Origin: Apostichopus japonicus
Taxonomy: Eukaryota; Echinodermata; Holothuroidea; Aspidochirotida; Stichopodidae
NCBI RefSeq assembly: GCF_037975245.1
Contig: NC_092580.1
Coordinates: 24,009,001-24,073,000, forward strand
Reading direction: 5' to 3'
Length of the DNA: 64,000 nucleotides
Positions 38,421-51,879 of the stretch are shown one piece after another. The position numbers were made by a program, and so were the translations under genes. The stretch's first letter is position 1. Each line of letters starts with the position of its first letter. The notes beneath the pieces were generated by a model. The model ran no database searches. It was not told the DNA's origin and saw nothing but the letters and a program-made list of their open reading frames with translations.

Positions 38421-39812
38421 ACCCTTTACGCCTTTCATGCATGCCAGGGGTAGGTCATTGAACCCGTGTATGACACATGTTACATTGATTGAGCACAAAT
38501 GTGCCCTGTTAGGAAAGAAATTTCAAATTGTGCATTGGGGCGGCATCTTAGCTGGGCAGGAAGAGTGGATTTTTTCATGCAGCTATTGGGAGATATAATA
38601 CAGGAGGAGGTTTGGAATGTTTGTAAAGTATATTTCGTGGGCAGATTATGCAGATCAGTTTCATCAGTAAAGGTTAGTCAGTCCGTATATCGATATATAT
38701 ATAGGTTGTAAGGCCGAGAGCAATTGAAAATGTTTGGTGTGAGATGAACTAGAACTAGAAGAGAGTCATAAGATGCCTTGACCGATAGTTTTGATCACGC
38801 AATGGAAGGGAACGAGAACAGATGTTTTTTTTATGTCATGAAAATGTGGGAAGAAATAAGGAAAGGAGATTGATTATTAATGCACCCAATTATGAACTTG
38901 ATCTGGATTGTTACAGTTTCCCTAAATTTTGCCACACTATAGCCTGGTATGCAAAAAAATTTGCATAATTTCGTTAATGTTATCCTGCATCCCCAATCTT
39001 CCACCAAATTTTGGCTCTCATTCTTGAGTTCCCCCCCCCCCATTCTCTCTTCTCCCACCCCCAGTTCAAAATATCTTGCGATGCAACAGGAGACATCCCA
39101 TCTATTTACAGACCTGTGAAGAACTCGACTAAGACTTCCATTCCACTTTAATTTCAAAACATTTTGGACACAAGACATTGTCTGGAAATCTTTAGAGATG
39201 GTCAGTGATGAGCAACGGACAATTTAGCATAAACCTGTTTTGAAATTTCAAATGGTTAGTTTCTATTGTATTCAAGTTTGTTGTTTTCTCAACTGACAGT
39301 ACATAACATATGTAGCACATATATAGCAATGTGTATAAATAAGGTGTGAAGGTTAGTGTTCTATAAAACCTTAACAGGTTATAAGAGAGTAGAACACTCC
39401 CAACTGAAAAGGAAATATAAGCAAAATTGCATAATCTTAGAATAATTGCAGTGCAGTACACATACAGTATATAGGCATACAGTTAATACTGTATTTGTAT
39501 TGCTCATATACTGTGCAAGATGATTTGTCATGTCCATATAGTGGTAAAGCTTGGGATCAAGAACAAGGAAATAAAATGACGATGATGTATTATGCGACAT
39601 GATTGTAGCTAATCTAGTTTTGTTGTTACATTTAGAACTATGAAAACAACAAGCCATGTATCAGCCAGTACTCCTAACAGATCCTTGTAGACCTAAATAT
39701 TACCTACCTGGGCTTCTTTAGAAAGCCATTCTAATATTTATAGTACATGTAGTACACGTTAGAAGTAGTATCTTGTCGGGTACCCCACAAAGTACTATGC
39801 AGATTTAATGTG

Positions 39813-39915
39813 AGACCATAGGCGTAGGAGGCGGGGGGGGGGGGGGGGCCGTAGCCCCAAAACCAAATATTTTTGTGAAAATTCGGGCAATATGCTGAGA
39901 ATTTTTCAGGCACCT
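39813..39915 (+). repeat. dispersed repeat with 16-base G run (GCGTAGG type)
   Basis: CATAGGCGTAGGAGGC is followed by 16 consecutive G (39833-39848), then CCGTAGCCCCAAAACC and AATATTTTTGTGAAAATT. A CGTAGG, G-run, AGCCCC-like order is one I associate with a repeat common in marine invertebrate genomes; I cannot name it, and the boundaries are guesses. Confidence 0.4.
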
Positions 39916-40890
39916 GCCGAAAGTAAAATAAATTGCAATGTGTTTTTCAATGGTTAAAGGCATTAATTAAAAAAATGTAAGAACATGGAAAACCTAGCTG
40001 TTACATGTATATAGTTGCTGGTTTACCTTTTGACCTCAAAACAAGACGTAGTTATAAAACTATAGTCATGAAACTGAGCTTCCCAGCAGACAGAGAGAAA
40101 CTTTTGGAGGGCAATGGGGACGAGCAGAGGGTCTCTAATGAACCCTTACCCCCATTTCGGCCGACCTTTGTCGTGACAACTATCATCTCAGATTGACATG
40201 AATGGCAAGTCTTTGGTCATGAATGTTATCTTAAAATGTTGACTCATAGTCACTGCAGTCACCAAAGTAGAGCTGTACCTATTTTCATTGAAAATACTTT
40301 TGGTAATTTTTTTCAGTCTGTTCGGAATGTGGAATTTTCGGCAATTTTGACATCTGAAATTGGTCTAATCAAATTTCTGAAAATAGCCTTCTCAGATATC
40401 CATGCTTGAGCTGATTCCCTCTTAACTAATATGAGGTCACCTATTGGCTAAAGGCAATCCTTGCTGTGGATGGATAATTGCCTTTGTGTTTAGCCATGTC
40501 CTTGATATTGGGGTGAAAGGTCACATATTTCTTGTCATATTTGATTGAATAAATATTTGTAATTGGACAACTCTGACATGTCTCTTGCAATTATTGTAAA
40601 CCTCAGAAAGAGCTGACAGAAAGAGAAAGTGGGCTTTGATGATAAGAAGAAGTTAATAACTTTTCAATCAAGAAACATTCCTTCATAGCTAGAGCTCTGT
40701 ATATAGAGCATACTGTATATAATACATTGGGTAGGACATGCTGGAACTGGGAGCAATGAATTAATAAATTGGAATGGTTTTACTAGTAAGGGTGCGTAAG
40801 TAAGAAGGTAAGAAGGAAGGAGGGGGTGAGGGAGAGATGGGTGAAGAATAAAGCTAAGAAAAGTTGTGTAGAGTAGAATAGGAAAGGTTA

Positions 40891-41240
40891 AGAATAATAA
40901 TAATAATAAATGAGACTTATATAGCGCCAAATCAGTAGACAAAAGTCACTGCTCAAGGCACTTTACAAAGAAAGCAGATTAATTTACAAAAGAACAAGTG
41001 AAAAGATGGGTCTTGAGTAGACTTTTGAATAGTGTAAACAACACTGCTCAAGGCGCTTTACAAAGAAAGCAGATTAATTTACAAAAGAACAAGTGAAGAG
41101 ATGGGTGGGTCTTAAGTAGACTTTTGAATAGTGTAAACAACACTGCTCAAGGAACTTTACAAAGAAAGCAGATTAATTAACAAAAGAACAAGTGAAAAGA
41201 TTGGTCTTAAGTAGACTTTTGAATAGTGTAAACAATACTG
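40891..41240 (+). mobile_element. AAT/TATAGCGCC element with three 95-bp tandem units
   Basis: An AAT array (40893-40909) is followed by TTATATAGCGCC and then three tandem units starting at 40947, 41042 and 41141 (lengths 95, 99 and 95 bp; the middle unit has an extra GGGT). Each unit contains CACTGCTCAAGGCRCTTTAC, GCAGATTAATT and GTAGACTTTTGAATAGTGTA. The units are very similar, so the tandem growth is recent compared with the family. It shares head and body motifs with the element at 24.6 kb. It is non-coding and presumably non-autonomous. Confidence 0.75.
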
Positions 41241-44201
41241 TGTTGCCATGGTATGCAAAAGTTAATGACAGGATATACTTCATTGAAGGTGTGCCTCACA
41301 AACCCAGGCACCAAGGAGTGCAAAATATTACTTCATAATGGTGCATCTATGCATCAGTAGTCAGTAGTCAATATAATGATGTCTGGAAGCTTTGTACCAA
41401 CACAACATCTATATGTATAACACAGCACGCATGTACAAAGCTACATACATAAAATATATACATATATATATATATGTTCAACTTATTTCAAAATGGTAAT
41501 ATACTCAATTTTTATTGATGATTTGATATGTGTTATTGCATTCTCAAAAGTTCCTTCGTCACCATTTTTTTCAACAGTAGTAAACACAATTATTAGGCTG
41601 AAAGTAGATCAAGGTTATTAAATTTGTTTCATCATCAGTATGAACAATATAGACTCTTACACTAGAACTTTAAGGCCTAAAATTTGTTATCAAGTATCCT
41701 GTTTGCCAAGACATTTATTATGCAATGTTCAGCTTATAAACACTTTTAAACTGCTATCTATGTACCCTAAAGATTTGTGTTAGTGAACCTCAAATTGGTT
41801 CATACTTCATAGCCTAAAGTACTATGACAAATTATTTGGTAATCTATAAGCATGCACTACATCCCTGAATTGTCAACGGTATGCTTCAAAAAATTATGAA
41901 ATTTTTATTATCTGGGCTAATTGGAATATTATCAATAGGGTAGAAAGAAAAGAAAAGGTGTGTGGGGGGGGGGGGAGAGGGGATCTAGTTGGGAGGGAAT
42001 TTCCAAAATGATTTATCTTTCTTACATTCCTTGGTGGCATTTAAGGAATTAATCAAGCTCATGAATGATATGGCATATTCAGTACCACATATTGTAAATA
42101 AATTCAATTCCCAAATATTACTCAAACAGTAATTGATTTGATCAAATTTTTTCCTTCTTTCTCCGTCTCCTCTCTATAGCTCGCTAAGAATTAATTAAGG
42201 TTTCCGTTCCTTCATATCAGGAATCAATTAATCAATGACTCTATCTGATCAGTTGATCCCTCATTGACGAGCTGTGACCTTCACTGAATCATTTGTCCTA
42301 TTTAGTCAAAGTAACTTTGTTAAAGCATGACTGTTAGTTTTTGTAGAATTTTAGTATTGGTACATCAGTTGTACTATTATAAAAGTACAAAAGGGGGGGG
42401 GGGGCGAGGAGGGATGGGGAGATTTGAGTGCTAGCAATTGTTTCCTATATCAGTTTCCAAGATATTCATATTTGTCAGGCTCATGTCCAGATCTAATTAT
42501 TAATGTTAATCCATTGTATTATAAGTTCTAATAATGCAATAAAATATATTGTCCTTAAAACTGTAAGTATGTCCACCAACATATCACCCATAAATGGCAA
42601 CATACATACTCTTGGTCTTTGACAAATTTTGAATTATGTTTCTTTAAGTTATATACATTTTTAAGTCTGTGCAGATGTTTTCCAATTGGTGTTGCAATTC
42701 TCATGAGCTGACCTAAAGGTCTGTGTACTAGACTAAGTAATTCAGCCACTTTGATTGATGAGCCACAGATGTTAAAAACTGTGTCCTTCCTTGCTCATAA
42801 ACTAAAAAATGTTATTAAATACAACATGAACTGCATGTCATCAATGGTTAAAACATTTGGTCTACATTATGTATAATGTGTTGTGTCTACTGTCATCCTA
42901 TTAATAGCCTGCTCACTATATTGCATTGCTAGTGTGTTTATACAGAATAAACTAGCAGGAAAAGTTGACAACAGTATCTTAGAAACCCTCTGGGAGCTGC
43001 CAAAATTTTGAGGATGCTATATTTTTGTCATCAGATATGTGACTTCCCCTTCCCATCTGATAAGATTTGAATCTACTTCCTCCAGGCTGTGTCAAAGCCA
43101 CTGATTTATAAATAAATATTATCTTGTCGCAACCGGGTATAGGATGTTTGAGCATATCATTCACCACAGCAAACTACTGTGGAAAGCCAATCGAGTCATT
43201 TTAACATACATACATAGTGAATAGCGCAAGGAGAGACCGATCAGATAGCTGTTATCCATAAGCCTATATACCCAACCTGGTCATGGATCCAATTTCATGT
43301 GCTTAATTGTTTTATTTGGAAAAATTCAATTGATCGGAAAATTGAGTCTCACCGTTCACACAACTAGTTTGTAAACAGACATTTTCAGATTTTCGTTTAA
43401 TCGTAAAATACTTTAATAGACGGAATACCGTTCGCAAATCGTCATCACAGAGAAAATTTGTGTATTTTTTGGAGATCTAAATTTCAAGATATCTACTTCT
43501 AGCGTCACCAAGAAGGATCAATCAAGTGTTCAATCTGTTTGATGTACGAATTAATTACATTTTTCGAGGTTACTGCTAGCTGTACTTTATCTCACCTGAG
43601 ATTCAAGCGCTCAGGCTGGGTACTGTTATCTGGGTACCTCTTAGCATGATTGGTGGATGAGTAATATATTAAAGTCTCTGACTGTAGAATTTCATAGTAG
43701 CTGGATGGGACATCTCTATACTTCTCATCTGTTGGGGTAGATAGAAAATTTGATCCAGGCTCCTGGGAATTTTTATCTGAAACCTTCTTAGAGAGTAAGA
43801 GGATCTGAGATGCCTGAGAGGTGAGTAATTGCCTGCATCTTGGAATGTAGGAATGGGAATAGGAGGTAAGTTTGGGGTGGGCTGGGGGGGGGGGGGAAGT
43901 AGGGGTTGATGGGTGCTGAGGGAGGCAACTTTATAACACTCAAATGGTATGACAAACTAAAGGCAATAAAATAGTTGTTTGTTTGAGCCTACTTCTTAAT
44001 TTAGAGAAAATTCTTCTACAAATGTGCAGGATATTCATGTCTAACTTGAAGAGATTATAATCAAACAAACTTTCATAAACAAACTACTTTCTTTTCCTTT
44101 CCCCTATCTTTCTCTGCTCTTTCTTGAGAGACTTTTTCTCTCGATCAAGAATAATGTTACTAGAAAAGAGGGATGGAGTGAATGATAAGACACCATGATT
44201 T

Positions 44202-44222
44202 GGGAGGGGGAGGGGGAGGGGG
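44202..44222 (+). repeat. G-quadruplex-type motif
   Basis: Four runs of three to five G separated by single A bases fit the strict quadruplex pattern with one-base loops, the arrangement that folds most stably in vitro. Confidence 0.6.
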
Positions 44223-44418
44223 ACATATTAAAGGGCAGATCTTTAGCCGGGAATGATACAAGTGATTTGCCCAGAACATAATTACAAAACAGTTTACCAC
44301 AGAGGTCAAGTAAATATCTGAAACTTTTCCATTAGTGTACCTTGAAGCAGTTTAGCAAAATCAAGCAGCAAAATTGAAACTTCCTTCTATTTTCCTGCCA
44401 TATTCTGATGTAATATGT

Positions 44419-44435
44419 GGGGGGGGGGGGGGGGG
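44419..44435 (+). repeat. 17-base G run
   Basis: The longest G homopolymer in the window. It is one of about twenty G or C runs of nine or more, listed together as a finding. Confidence 0.9.
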
Positions 44436-47400
44436 TTCTGTTCCAGAAACAACACTTTTCACTGACTGAAATCTCCTGGTAGAACAAAATTTATTACTTT
44501 TTATCCCTGAACAGGACCAGAGTACAATGCAGTAATTGATGGTCTGTTTGCTTCTTCGAGCTGCAGAAGAGAATTTTTTTAAGTATTTGGGCAGTATTTA
44601 ATTCAAACAAGCTTATATTGAAAGGAACCGATTGTCTAGATGTTGAGCTGACTCACTAAGTCTATTGTAATGACTTTTTTCCCATTTTCTCTCAACATAA
44701 TTTCCGTTTTACTTTTTCCGTCCAAAACAAACGAATAGGTTGTACCGTAAACCAGTATATACCAGAGCATATCAAATTTCCACCACATTTGTCATAAAGA
44801 ATTCCACAAGAGAAATTTGTAACTTGTTTGGAAAGACCATGCAAGCAAGTCTTTATATTTCAAAATGGAAATTTGACCTTAACTTGCATATAATCAATAT
44901 GCTTAATTTCAGGTAAGTTTTTCTCTTTTTGCACCAGTTTTAGGGCTTGAGGGGAATATAAAGGTAAAAGTATAGGATCAGTCCATATCTTGTTAGTCAA
45001 GGAACGAAAAATGTTTCTGAAAATTCAACTTGTTCGTGGCAGGCTTTAACAGTGAGTGTTGTATACTTGGAATCTGTTGTGTACATATTGATGCATAGTG
45101 TTGCATTGCAGATAGTCCAAAGTTACTTTAGGTCATACTGTGCCACTTTAAAATGATCGGCCATAGCTGCATGAAGCATTACCCTGCAGTTCCTATTTAA
45201 GAATGTCAACATTCACCGGTTTATTCTGTTGACATTTCATATAACACTGCAGTACGAGAATAATCAGCAAGACGAATTAGTCGTTCTATTTTTATCTATA
45301 ATTTTTACCTGTCGACCGGATGGTAGACAGATCCAATTTTTGAAACACTCGATCATTATTGCTCAGTTTAAGATGGAAGTCTGCGCTGCGGAAAATTTGT
45401 TCTCCGGGTCTTCTGTCACCCGTCTGCTGTAGCTGTGTCGTTCAGTGATGACCAGTTTCAGTTATGCAATTTGTAGCTATATATTAAGCTGCTAGGAGCC
45501 AGTAGTCACTGTTATCATGGATTCCCAGTTACAATTACAAGAATCTGTGTACGTGTTGGTTATGTAAGGAACCAATCGATACAAGACCCTCAGCCAGTGA
45601 GGTATGTTCATGTAAATCTTCTTGACCGGCTCATGAGAAGACAGCAAGCCTATACTGTACATGAGGTATATCCATCGGTGACTTATTCCTGTCGAGCGAA
45701 ATTTACGAATGTCATAACTCTTCCGCAAAATCCCTCCCCCCCCCTGCTGCATCTCTGTAAAGGTTATCTTCATCCTCCTCCACCTGACACAATAAGAGGA
45801 ACAGGCTCTGCCTTCATCTGAAATATCGTCAAGAGTGTTTTGTTGATGAATACTCCAGCAGCTTCTAAGTAATAGGAGTGCTTCAGTTTGATGACTAAGC
45901 AATGTTTACATGTACGCAAGTCGTAAATCCTGCTTCCAGTCTTTACTACTACACCGTCAGTCCGATCCAGCTCAGGGATCGTCGTGCGGTTTGTAGAGTT
46001 GGCACGTACAAACAAAGGGACATGTCGTCGCATGAGAGTTTATCTTGGTGAGCTATGTATAAGCTGCAGAAGAAGAAGAACTGCTGAAGCGATATCTGTG
46101 ATGAAGCATTTCATAAGTATTGTAGTTTACATGCTTCACCCAGTCAAGTGCTAAACATACTGTATGGTGTCAAAAAATAAATGGTTGAAAAACATTTTGC
46201 GGATCCTATCTACAAATATGTATCATATTTAGGAAAACGATAAAGAATTGAAGGCATTATTTTAGAGTCTTATAATGTAAAAAATTTGTGGAGTAAATGA
46301 CTGGATATTTTTCAATGGACCATGTGGCGGATATAAGGCATAACTTTGTATTTCACAGAAGGTACACATACTTAAAATGGTGCATAATTTTTAACGGTTG
46401 GGAATATTCTGCACAGCTCAGATTCTCTGGTGAATTTTAGACCACTGATTCAGCTGGGTGATTATTGGTGGACTGGATGAGGTAATTACAAAACAATAGA
46501 AATGGAATATTTTTTTTTTGACATTGAGGAATGACCAAATACTTAAAATTGACGATATTGGATAGTTGATCTTAAAGATCTAATGTACAAACAGGTGAGT
46601 ATAAAGTACATCAAAGATTTTGTCATGCTTTGTATTAAATATATATAATACATCTATTTTAAATTCACACTGTCTCTTCAGTTATGTATGATCTGGTACT
46701 TATTCAAACTATATAATCAGCTTGTAACCAGGTTGGATTTAAGGAACCAATCTGGTCCCTCCTTGGGGCATAACAGTTAAATTGGCCACCTTTTGGTTTC
46801 TGATTGATAATCACAATTGAGCTAATCCCTGATATTTACAAACCAAGTTGGAAGCCCTCTCTCCTCAAGGGATTACAGTCCATACTGTTTTGCTTTCTGC
46901 CATACCCGTGAGGTATCCTACCTTGTCACATTCTTATGACTGTCATGAACTACCCAACTGTCTTCTCCTCTCTCCCATCCCTCCCCTCCCCTCCCTCCAT
47001 CCTACTACTACTAATCACCCTTCCAATCTTAGATGTACAAGCTTGCATTTGAAATGTTCCATAGTAAACTTCCTATAATAGTTGAGAACCAAATGACCTG
47101 AAAAAAAATGAATTGAAAATTGGCAGATTGATCTGCAAGTATATTAAATCACAATTTTTCATGGTAGGTTTTAATTTTATGTGCAATGTTGTTTTTAAAC
47201 ACCATTCACTATTGTACTTTACTGGAGGGGTGTAACATGATTTACACTGCTGCAATGCTGGGTTTGGTATTTGACAAACATATAATACCCATGGTATGTA
47301 AATGTCAACACAATACCTTGCTTTTGTGTCTGTGTGTGACATGCCCCACAAGGAGTAGAGACAACACAAACAGGTACACCTCTCCCCGGTCAGCAGGAGG

Positions 47401-48665
47401 CAACATATTCTCATTCAGACAAGACTCACTCACTTGAACTTGCTGATGGGCACAGTGATACACACAGCTGGTATTTGTTTCGTAAAGACATGCAGCAGTA
47501 TTGTGCACTATTTTTCAGGTGAAGTACATGTGGAAACTTTGCAGGTAGGGTTCTTAGAAATATGGCAGGATGTTTGAAGCAGAAGCTGACATTTGGAACA
47601 GTGGACTGTCGAAACTAGACATGGCACCTACAGTATTGACATTTTGGTAAAATATGGAAATGTTTTCCTGTCTCCAAAGTTTTGGGTGATTGCATATTGA
47701 TACTAGGTGTTAGAACAAGTAATCTGTATGTGTGTACTACAGTGTGTGGTAACATTAAACCACAGTAGTATAAAGTATGATACTATATGGATAGTCATAT
47801 CAGGGAACAATTAATTAGTGTTTAAAATATGTGTAGCAGCTTTGAAGGCTCTTAAACTTTATCTCATTTAATATAAAACACTATTGTTCTATCTGTGAAC
47901 AATAACTGCTGTACACATATTTGCACTTATATAGCAATTTGATCATTTTGGCATATGATTTTGTTATGCCTGATACTAGATACCACATTATGCCCTGCAT
48001 GTTTTGGTGTTTGGGATTAGCAATATTTTATGTGGGTTTTAAATTAATGACTATTACAGCAGCCCAAGTTGCCCAACTCTATCATGACATTTGCTGTGAA
48101 CCCTGTCTTGCACTGACAGAGTCAATTGAAATCTGCATTTTTTTGTTTTGAAAATTTTAAAGATGCAATTTCAGCAACAGGGGCATTTCTACAGTGCTAG
48201 CTACATATGGTAACTTTATCATACACTATGTACCCATGGTTCAATTCTGTATCTACAACACCACATCCTGCCAGCCTAATATGCCACTAACCTTTTAATT
48301 GGAATTAGGGAATTAAATTAGCCTAGAGAATGACTAACGGCAGCGTCCTAGTATAGAAAAAACCTTTAAGCAATATTTTGCCCCCAATAATGGTCACCCA
48401 AGGTCTAATTTTATCTCTTACTGTTACCCCCATGTTACTAGTATATACTCTGGAGGCATTTGTTCTGATTAGAACATTTTGTACTATTTTGAGCCCATGA
48501 TGTGAAATGGCTGTGAGGAAAATCTGTGGGGGGAGAAGAGGTTATTATCAAGGAAAAAGTACTTTGAAATCTGAAACTGTAAAAATTTTAAACCAATTTT
48601 GAAATGAGGCAGCACAATTGAGTTTATGAAATTATCATAAGAGAATCGTTAGGTACAAAATAGCT

Positions 48666-48679
48666 GTTACCATGGTAAC
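48666..48679. promoter_or_regulatory. perfect RFX X-box palindrome
   Basis: GTTACCATGGTAAC is a perfect 14-bp palindrome that matches the RFX X-box consensus on both strands. RFX factors control ciliary and some neuronal genes; binding here is inferred only from the motif. Confidence 0.45.
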
Positions 48680-51144
48680 CTACAGTATGTACTTTAAAGG
48701 GAACTATATATTACTGTATATAGATATAGCTATATATATTGGCTACTGGCTAGACTTTCCTTTATAATACATGTTTAGATGTTTAGGGAGAGGTCAGGCA
48801 CGGTCAACTATATCATGGGTCAACTGATATTTCCTCTTAGACATATAAACACAGGAGCAATTTTCATTTGGAATCAATAAAGGAAATAGGAAAGCCATAC
48901 ATTAAACATTTAATCATATAATACATTATTTACTTGATTTGTACACTACTTAGGCTATAAACAGAAGCCTTAATAGCTCATTACTAGTGTCAAGCAAGTC
49001 TGCAAAACATACCCTTATTATTGCTTTATCACCTGATGAGTGTATGGACAAACATTGTAGTAGCATGTAAGTGCACAAGGAGGTATATGGAATCGCATGA
49101 CAACCAATTTAATCGCATTTTTTTAATGACTATAAGGAATGTTTCTGTTTTGTGTCTGTTGTCAGGTTGATTAAATATATACATGTGAGTTGAATCAAAT
49201 TCAGTGTACCCAGACTACAAACTTAATTACTTTCATTTTCGTTTGCATTCAAAAAATTTGACTCTTGATGGTTGCAGGCTCACAGGTTACAACAAAATGA
49301 ATTTTTCTTTAGTCCGAGCTTTTGATTACATTTTCCTGCATTATAAGTGTTATAATTGTTACAGATATATAGGTAAGCACTTCGGCAACGACTATAGATG
49401 CTCGGTAGTCCCGCATATGTAATGGATTTGGTTTGTGTTTTGTTATTGTAAACTCGTCTCCAGATGGGCATTGTCGTTTGTGTATAGCGAAGCGTTGCTG
49501 TATAGTTGGATAACAACAGGATGCTATGATGCCCGATTTCTGTCGGGGCATTTTACTTCCTTCCTGAAAAAAATCTTTTTGTGCATCAATTGTTCAAGTT
49601 CACCTCAGTTGCTGGAATTTTTATTTTTGGTATATAGCACAAGTATTTTCGGAGTGAATATATTGACACCGTTCGTAGTTCTCCGTGTAATGAACGTTTC
49701 AGTAATTCGGAAGGATCATGTATATTAGAAGTTTACCCTTGATGCATCTTTCATGAGGATTTCATATTACTGTAGGTCTATACTTCTCGATCTGTTGGAA
49801 TTCTGTAGACTCAGTAAAGTATTGACAGTATATAATGGCATTCTGGGACCAAGTCGAATCAGAGATCTTTGGAAAATTGAGGTTGGTTTAATTTGTTGCA
49901 TTGTTAGTATCTTCGCTTGAAGTTCGCTTTATAAGTACTCGATCAGTCTTGTGTATCAATTGCTTCCTTTTTGCACTTCTTAAATTTGCAATTTTGTATA
50001 ATTTAGGATCAAATTGCAATTTGCCAAAAGTATGCTAGTACGGTAATTTGATATGTAATTGTAATCAATCATAGATTTTGTGGTTTTTCCTTTATATCAT
50101 TGCTGAGCAGACTTGCAGGACGATTACAAGAGTTAATGAGTATTATGATATTAGTACAAGGCTCTAAGCACTAGTAAGAGTATACTTATTAATCTTACCC
50201 CAGCTCGGTAGTGACCATGTACCAGATGTCCAAAATGTCCGGAGTAAGTGTATGCATTAACCCACATTGGCGCGATTAAAAGCACAGGTGTGCCATTAAT
50301 GCTTAGAATATGCAAGTACCAGTGTGCAGAATCACTACAAGTGAATAATAAATTTAACAATGCAGAATTTATTTAAATGTTAATTACACAGATTATGTGT
50401 ATACACTGTATAGTGTACCATAGAGTACATACTCTGTATCCACATTCTCTCAACATCTGTCACGTTTAAACTCAAAGTCCCTTTGCACAATAGTCAACAG
50501 TATATACAGTTCTGTCTGTCCTATATGGTACAGGTATACTTCCACTAGAAACATGGTGTCAAAACAGTCGCAGAATTTACTATGCAAGTAAATTCATGTG
50601 AACATTTTTAAGTTTGCAGTTCTCCAGTGCATGATTATGTTTTAGTTCTAATGAGATGTTGTAAAAATGTGACGGATTTTGCGGATATTTTTTATTACTA
50701 TTTTTTTTGCGATGGATGATATCAAAAGAGGTTGAACTCTATAAATTAAGACAATGTTCAGTACAAATAATAAATATGAAAAAGTACATTTTATAGTTGA
50801 TTTTAGTAAAGAAAAAAAATGCACTAGTTGCCATATCCTTTGGATCAAAGGGAAAAGATATGCAATAAGCTAAGAATATAGACCTCCAAAGGGACTTAAA
50901 AGGATTGTCATTTCGATGCTAGCTCAGGATCTTCAAATATTATGTCTTCTTTTCTTAAAATAGATATGACATGATTCAATTATTTACTGTAGAGGAACAA
51001 AGAGAGGATTAAGAGAAGAGGTTAGGGAGTAAACTAGAGAAAGACAAAGACAGGAAACAAAAGGTGGAAGAGAGCTTCGAGAAGAGGGGTGTCAGAGGGG
51101 TAAACAAGGGGAGATGGAATGGGGGGGGGGAAGCAGAGGAAAGG

Positions 51145-51472
51145 TTAGTCATGTCCTTCCTGAATGTTGAGCCCACGAGGTTGAATGGTGCGAAGGCGTT
51201 GCATCCACAGCCTCTCTCTGCTGATTTGTACTAGGTCAGGATGGCTACCTAAACTTTCAATCCCCTGTAGGGCCATGTCATTAATGGTATGGTTGGGAAG
51301 GTTAAAATGTTCTCCAACCTGGGTCTCAGTCTTCATGGTGTTGACTGTGGATCTGTGACCATAGAACCACTTCTTGAGGGTAGTTTTAGTTTCACAAATC
51401 ATATAACCTTTCATCCAGAAATTTAATTTTTCATAGAATGTTTGTCTTTAATTTAATTATTTTTTTAACTTC
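51145..51472 (-). mobile_element. Penelope-like element, GIY-YIG endonuclease C-terminal fragment
   Basis: A minus-strand frame (51414-51145, open back to about 51460) reads GYMICETKTTLKKWFYGHRS, then VGEHFNLPNHTINDM, ISRERLWMQRLRTIQPRGLN and a stop. This is the GIY-YIG endonuclease tail of Penelope-like retroelements, where a Y(V/I)GET motif is followed by RF.GHR, a V..HFN.PGH block and a final REx.W...L.T..P.GLN block. The Arg expected in the LKxRF position, a key GIY-YIG residue, reads Trp here (TGG, one transition from CGG). The reverse transcriptase and the first half of GIY-YIG are absent, so it is a dead 3' fragment. It lies about 1 kb upstream of the long IQSEC first exon on the opposite strand. 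Confidence 0.8.
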
Positions 51473-51879
51473 AGTGGCTGAGATCATTCTTGTTTCAACA
51501 AAACTGAGGCTACTATATCTACCTTTCCAAGTATTGATCTTTAATTTATTTAGAGAAGTGCTCCTTTAATTTACATGGAGACTATTTTTTTTTTTTTTTT
51601 TTTGGGTAAGAAGCTGGTACATCATAATATTATATATGATTGTTGACAAGCCTGAGGGGAATGGATGGTATTTTGTAATGGTAGAGAGCTGATTGTACAC
51701 AGAGCTCTATGGGAAAAATATCATAGCCTTATAATACAAGTATCTCTGACATTCTGGTAAGTGTGTGTGCCTGTTTTCCATACCAGCACCTTCAAATCGC
51801 ATGTATGGATATATACATATGTAAACAATGGACTGAACCCCACATGACGTTCCCTGCAGGCAGAATATTACGTTATTTC

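Larger units (their letters stand above)
24903..40890. other. large intron or intergenic DNA, middle part
   Basis: I see no gene that I can support. Contents include a LINE 3' end at 25.2-25.6 kb, a 73-nt imperfect hairpin at 26911-26983, a possible conserved element at 31.24-31.57 kb, an 18-bp perfect tandem duplication at 33439-33474, AT microsatellites at 35120-35240 and 37922-37979, C or G runs (31815, 36490, 36751, 39031, 39833), and X-box-like sites at 33934 and 38407. Short open frames are scattered but none has a recognisable domain. Confidence 0.45.
41256..51144. other. large intron or intergenic DNA, last part
   Basis: I see no gene that I can support. Contents include G runs at 41964-41975, 42393-42404, 43884-43896, 44419-44435 and 51121-51130, a G4-type tract at 44202-44222, a perfect X-box palindrome at 48666-48679, and a 130-base purine-rich tract at 51001-51130. 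The open frame of 136 codons at 45492-45902 (minus) shows no domain, and its Gly run is caused by a C run. Confidence 0.45.

Noticed and set aside
45492-45902. 136-codon minus-strand open frame, one of the longest outside IQSEC
   Set aside because: The translation shows no domain, its Gly run comes from a C homopolymer, and a competing frame overlaps it.
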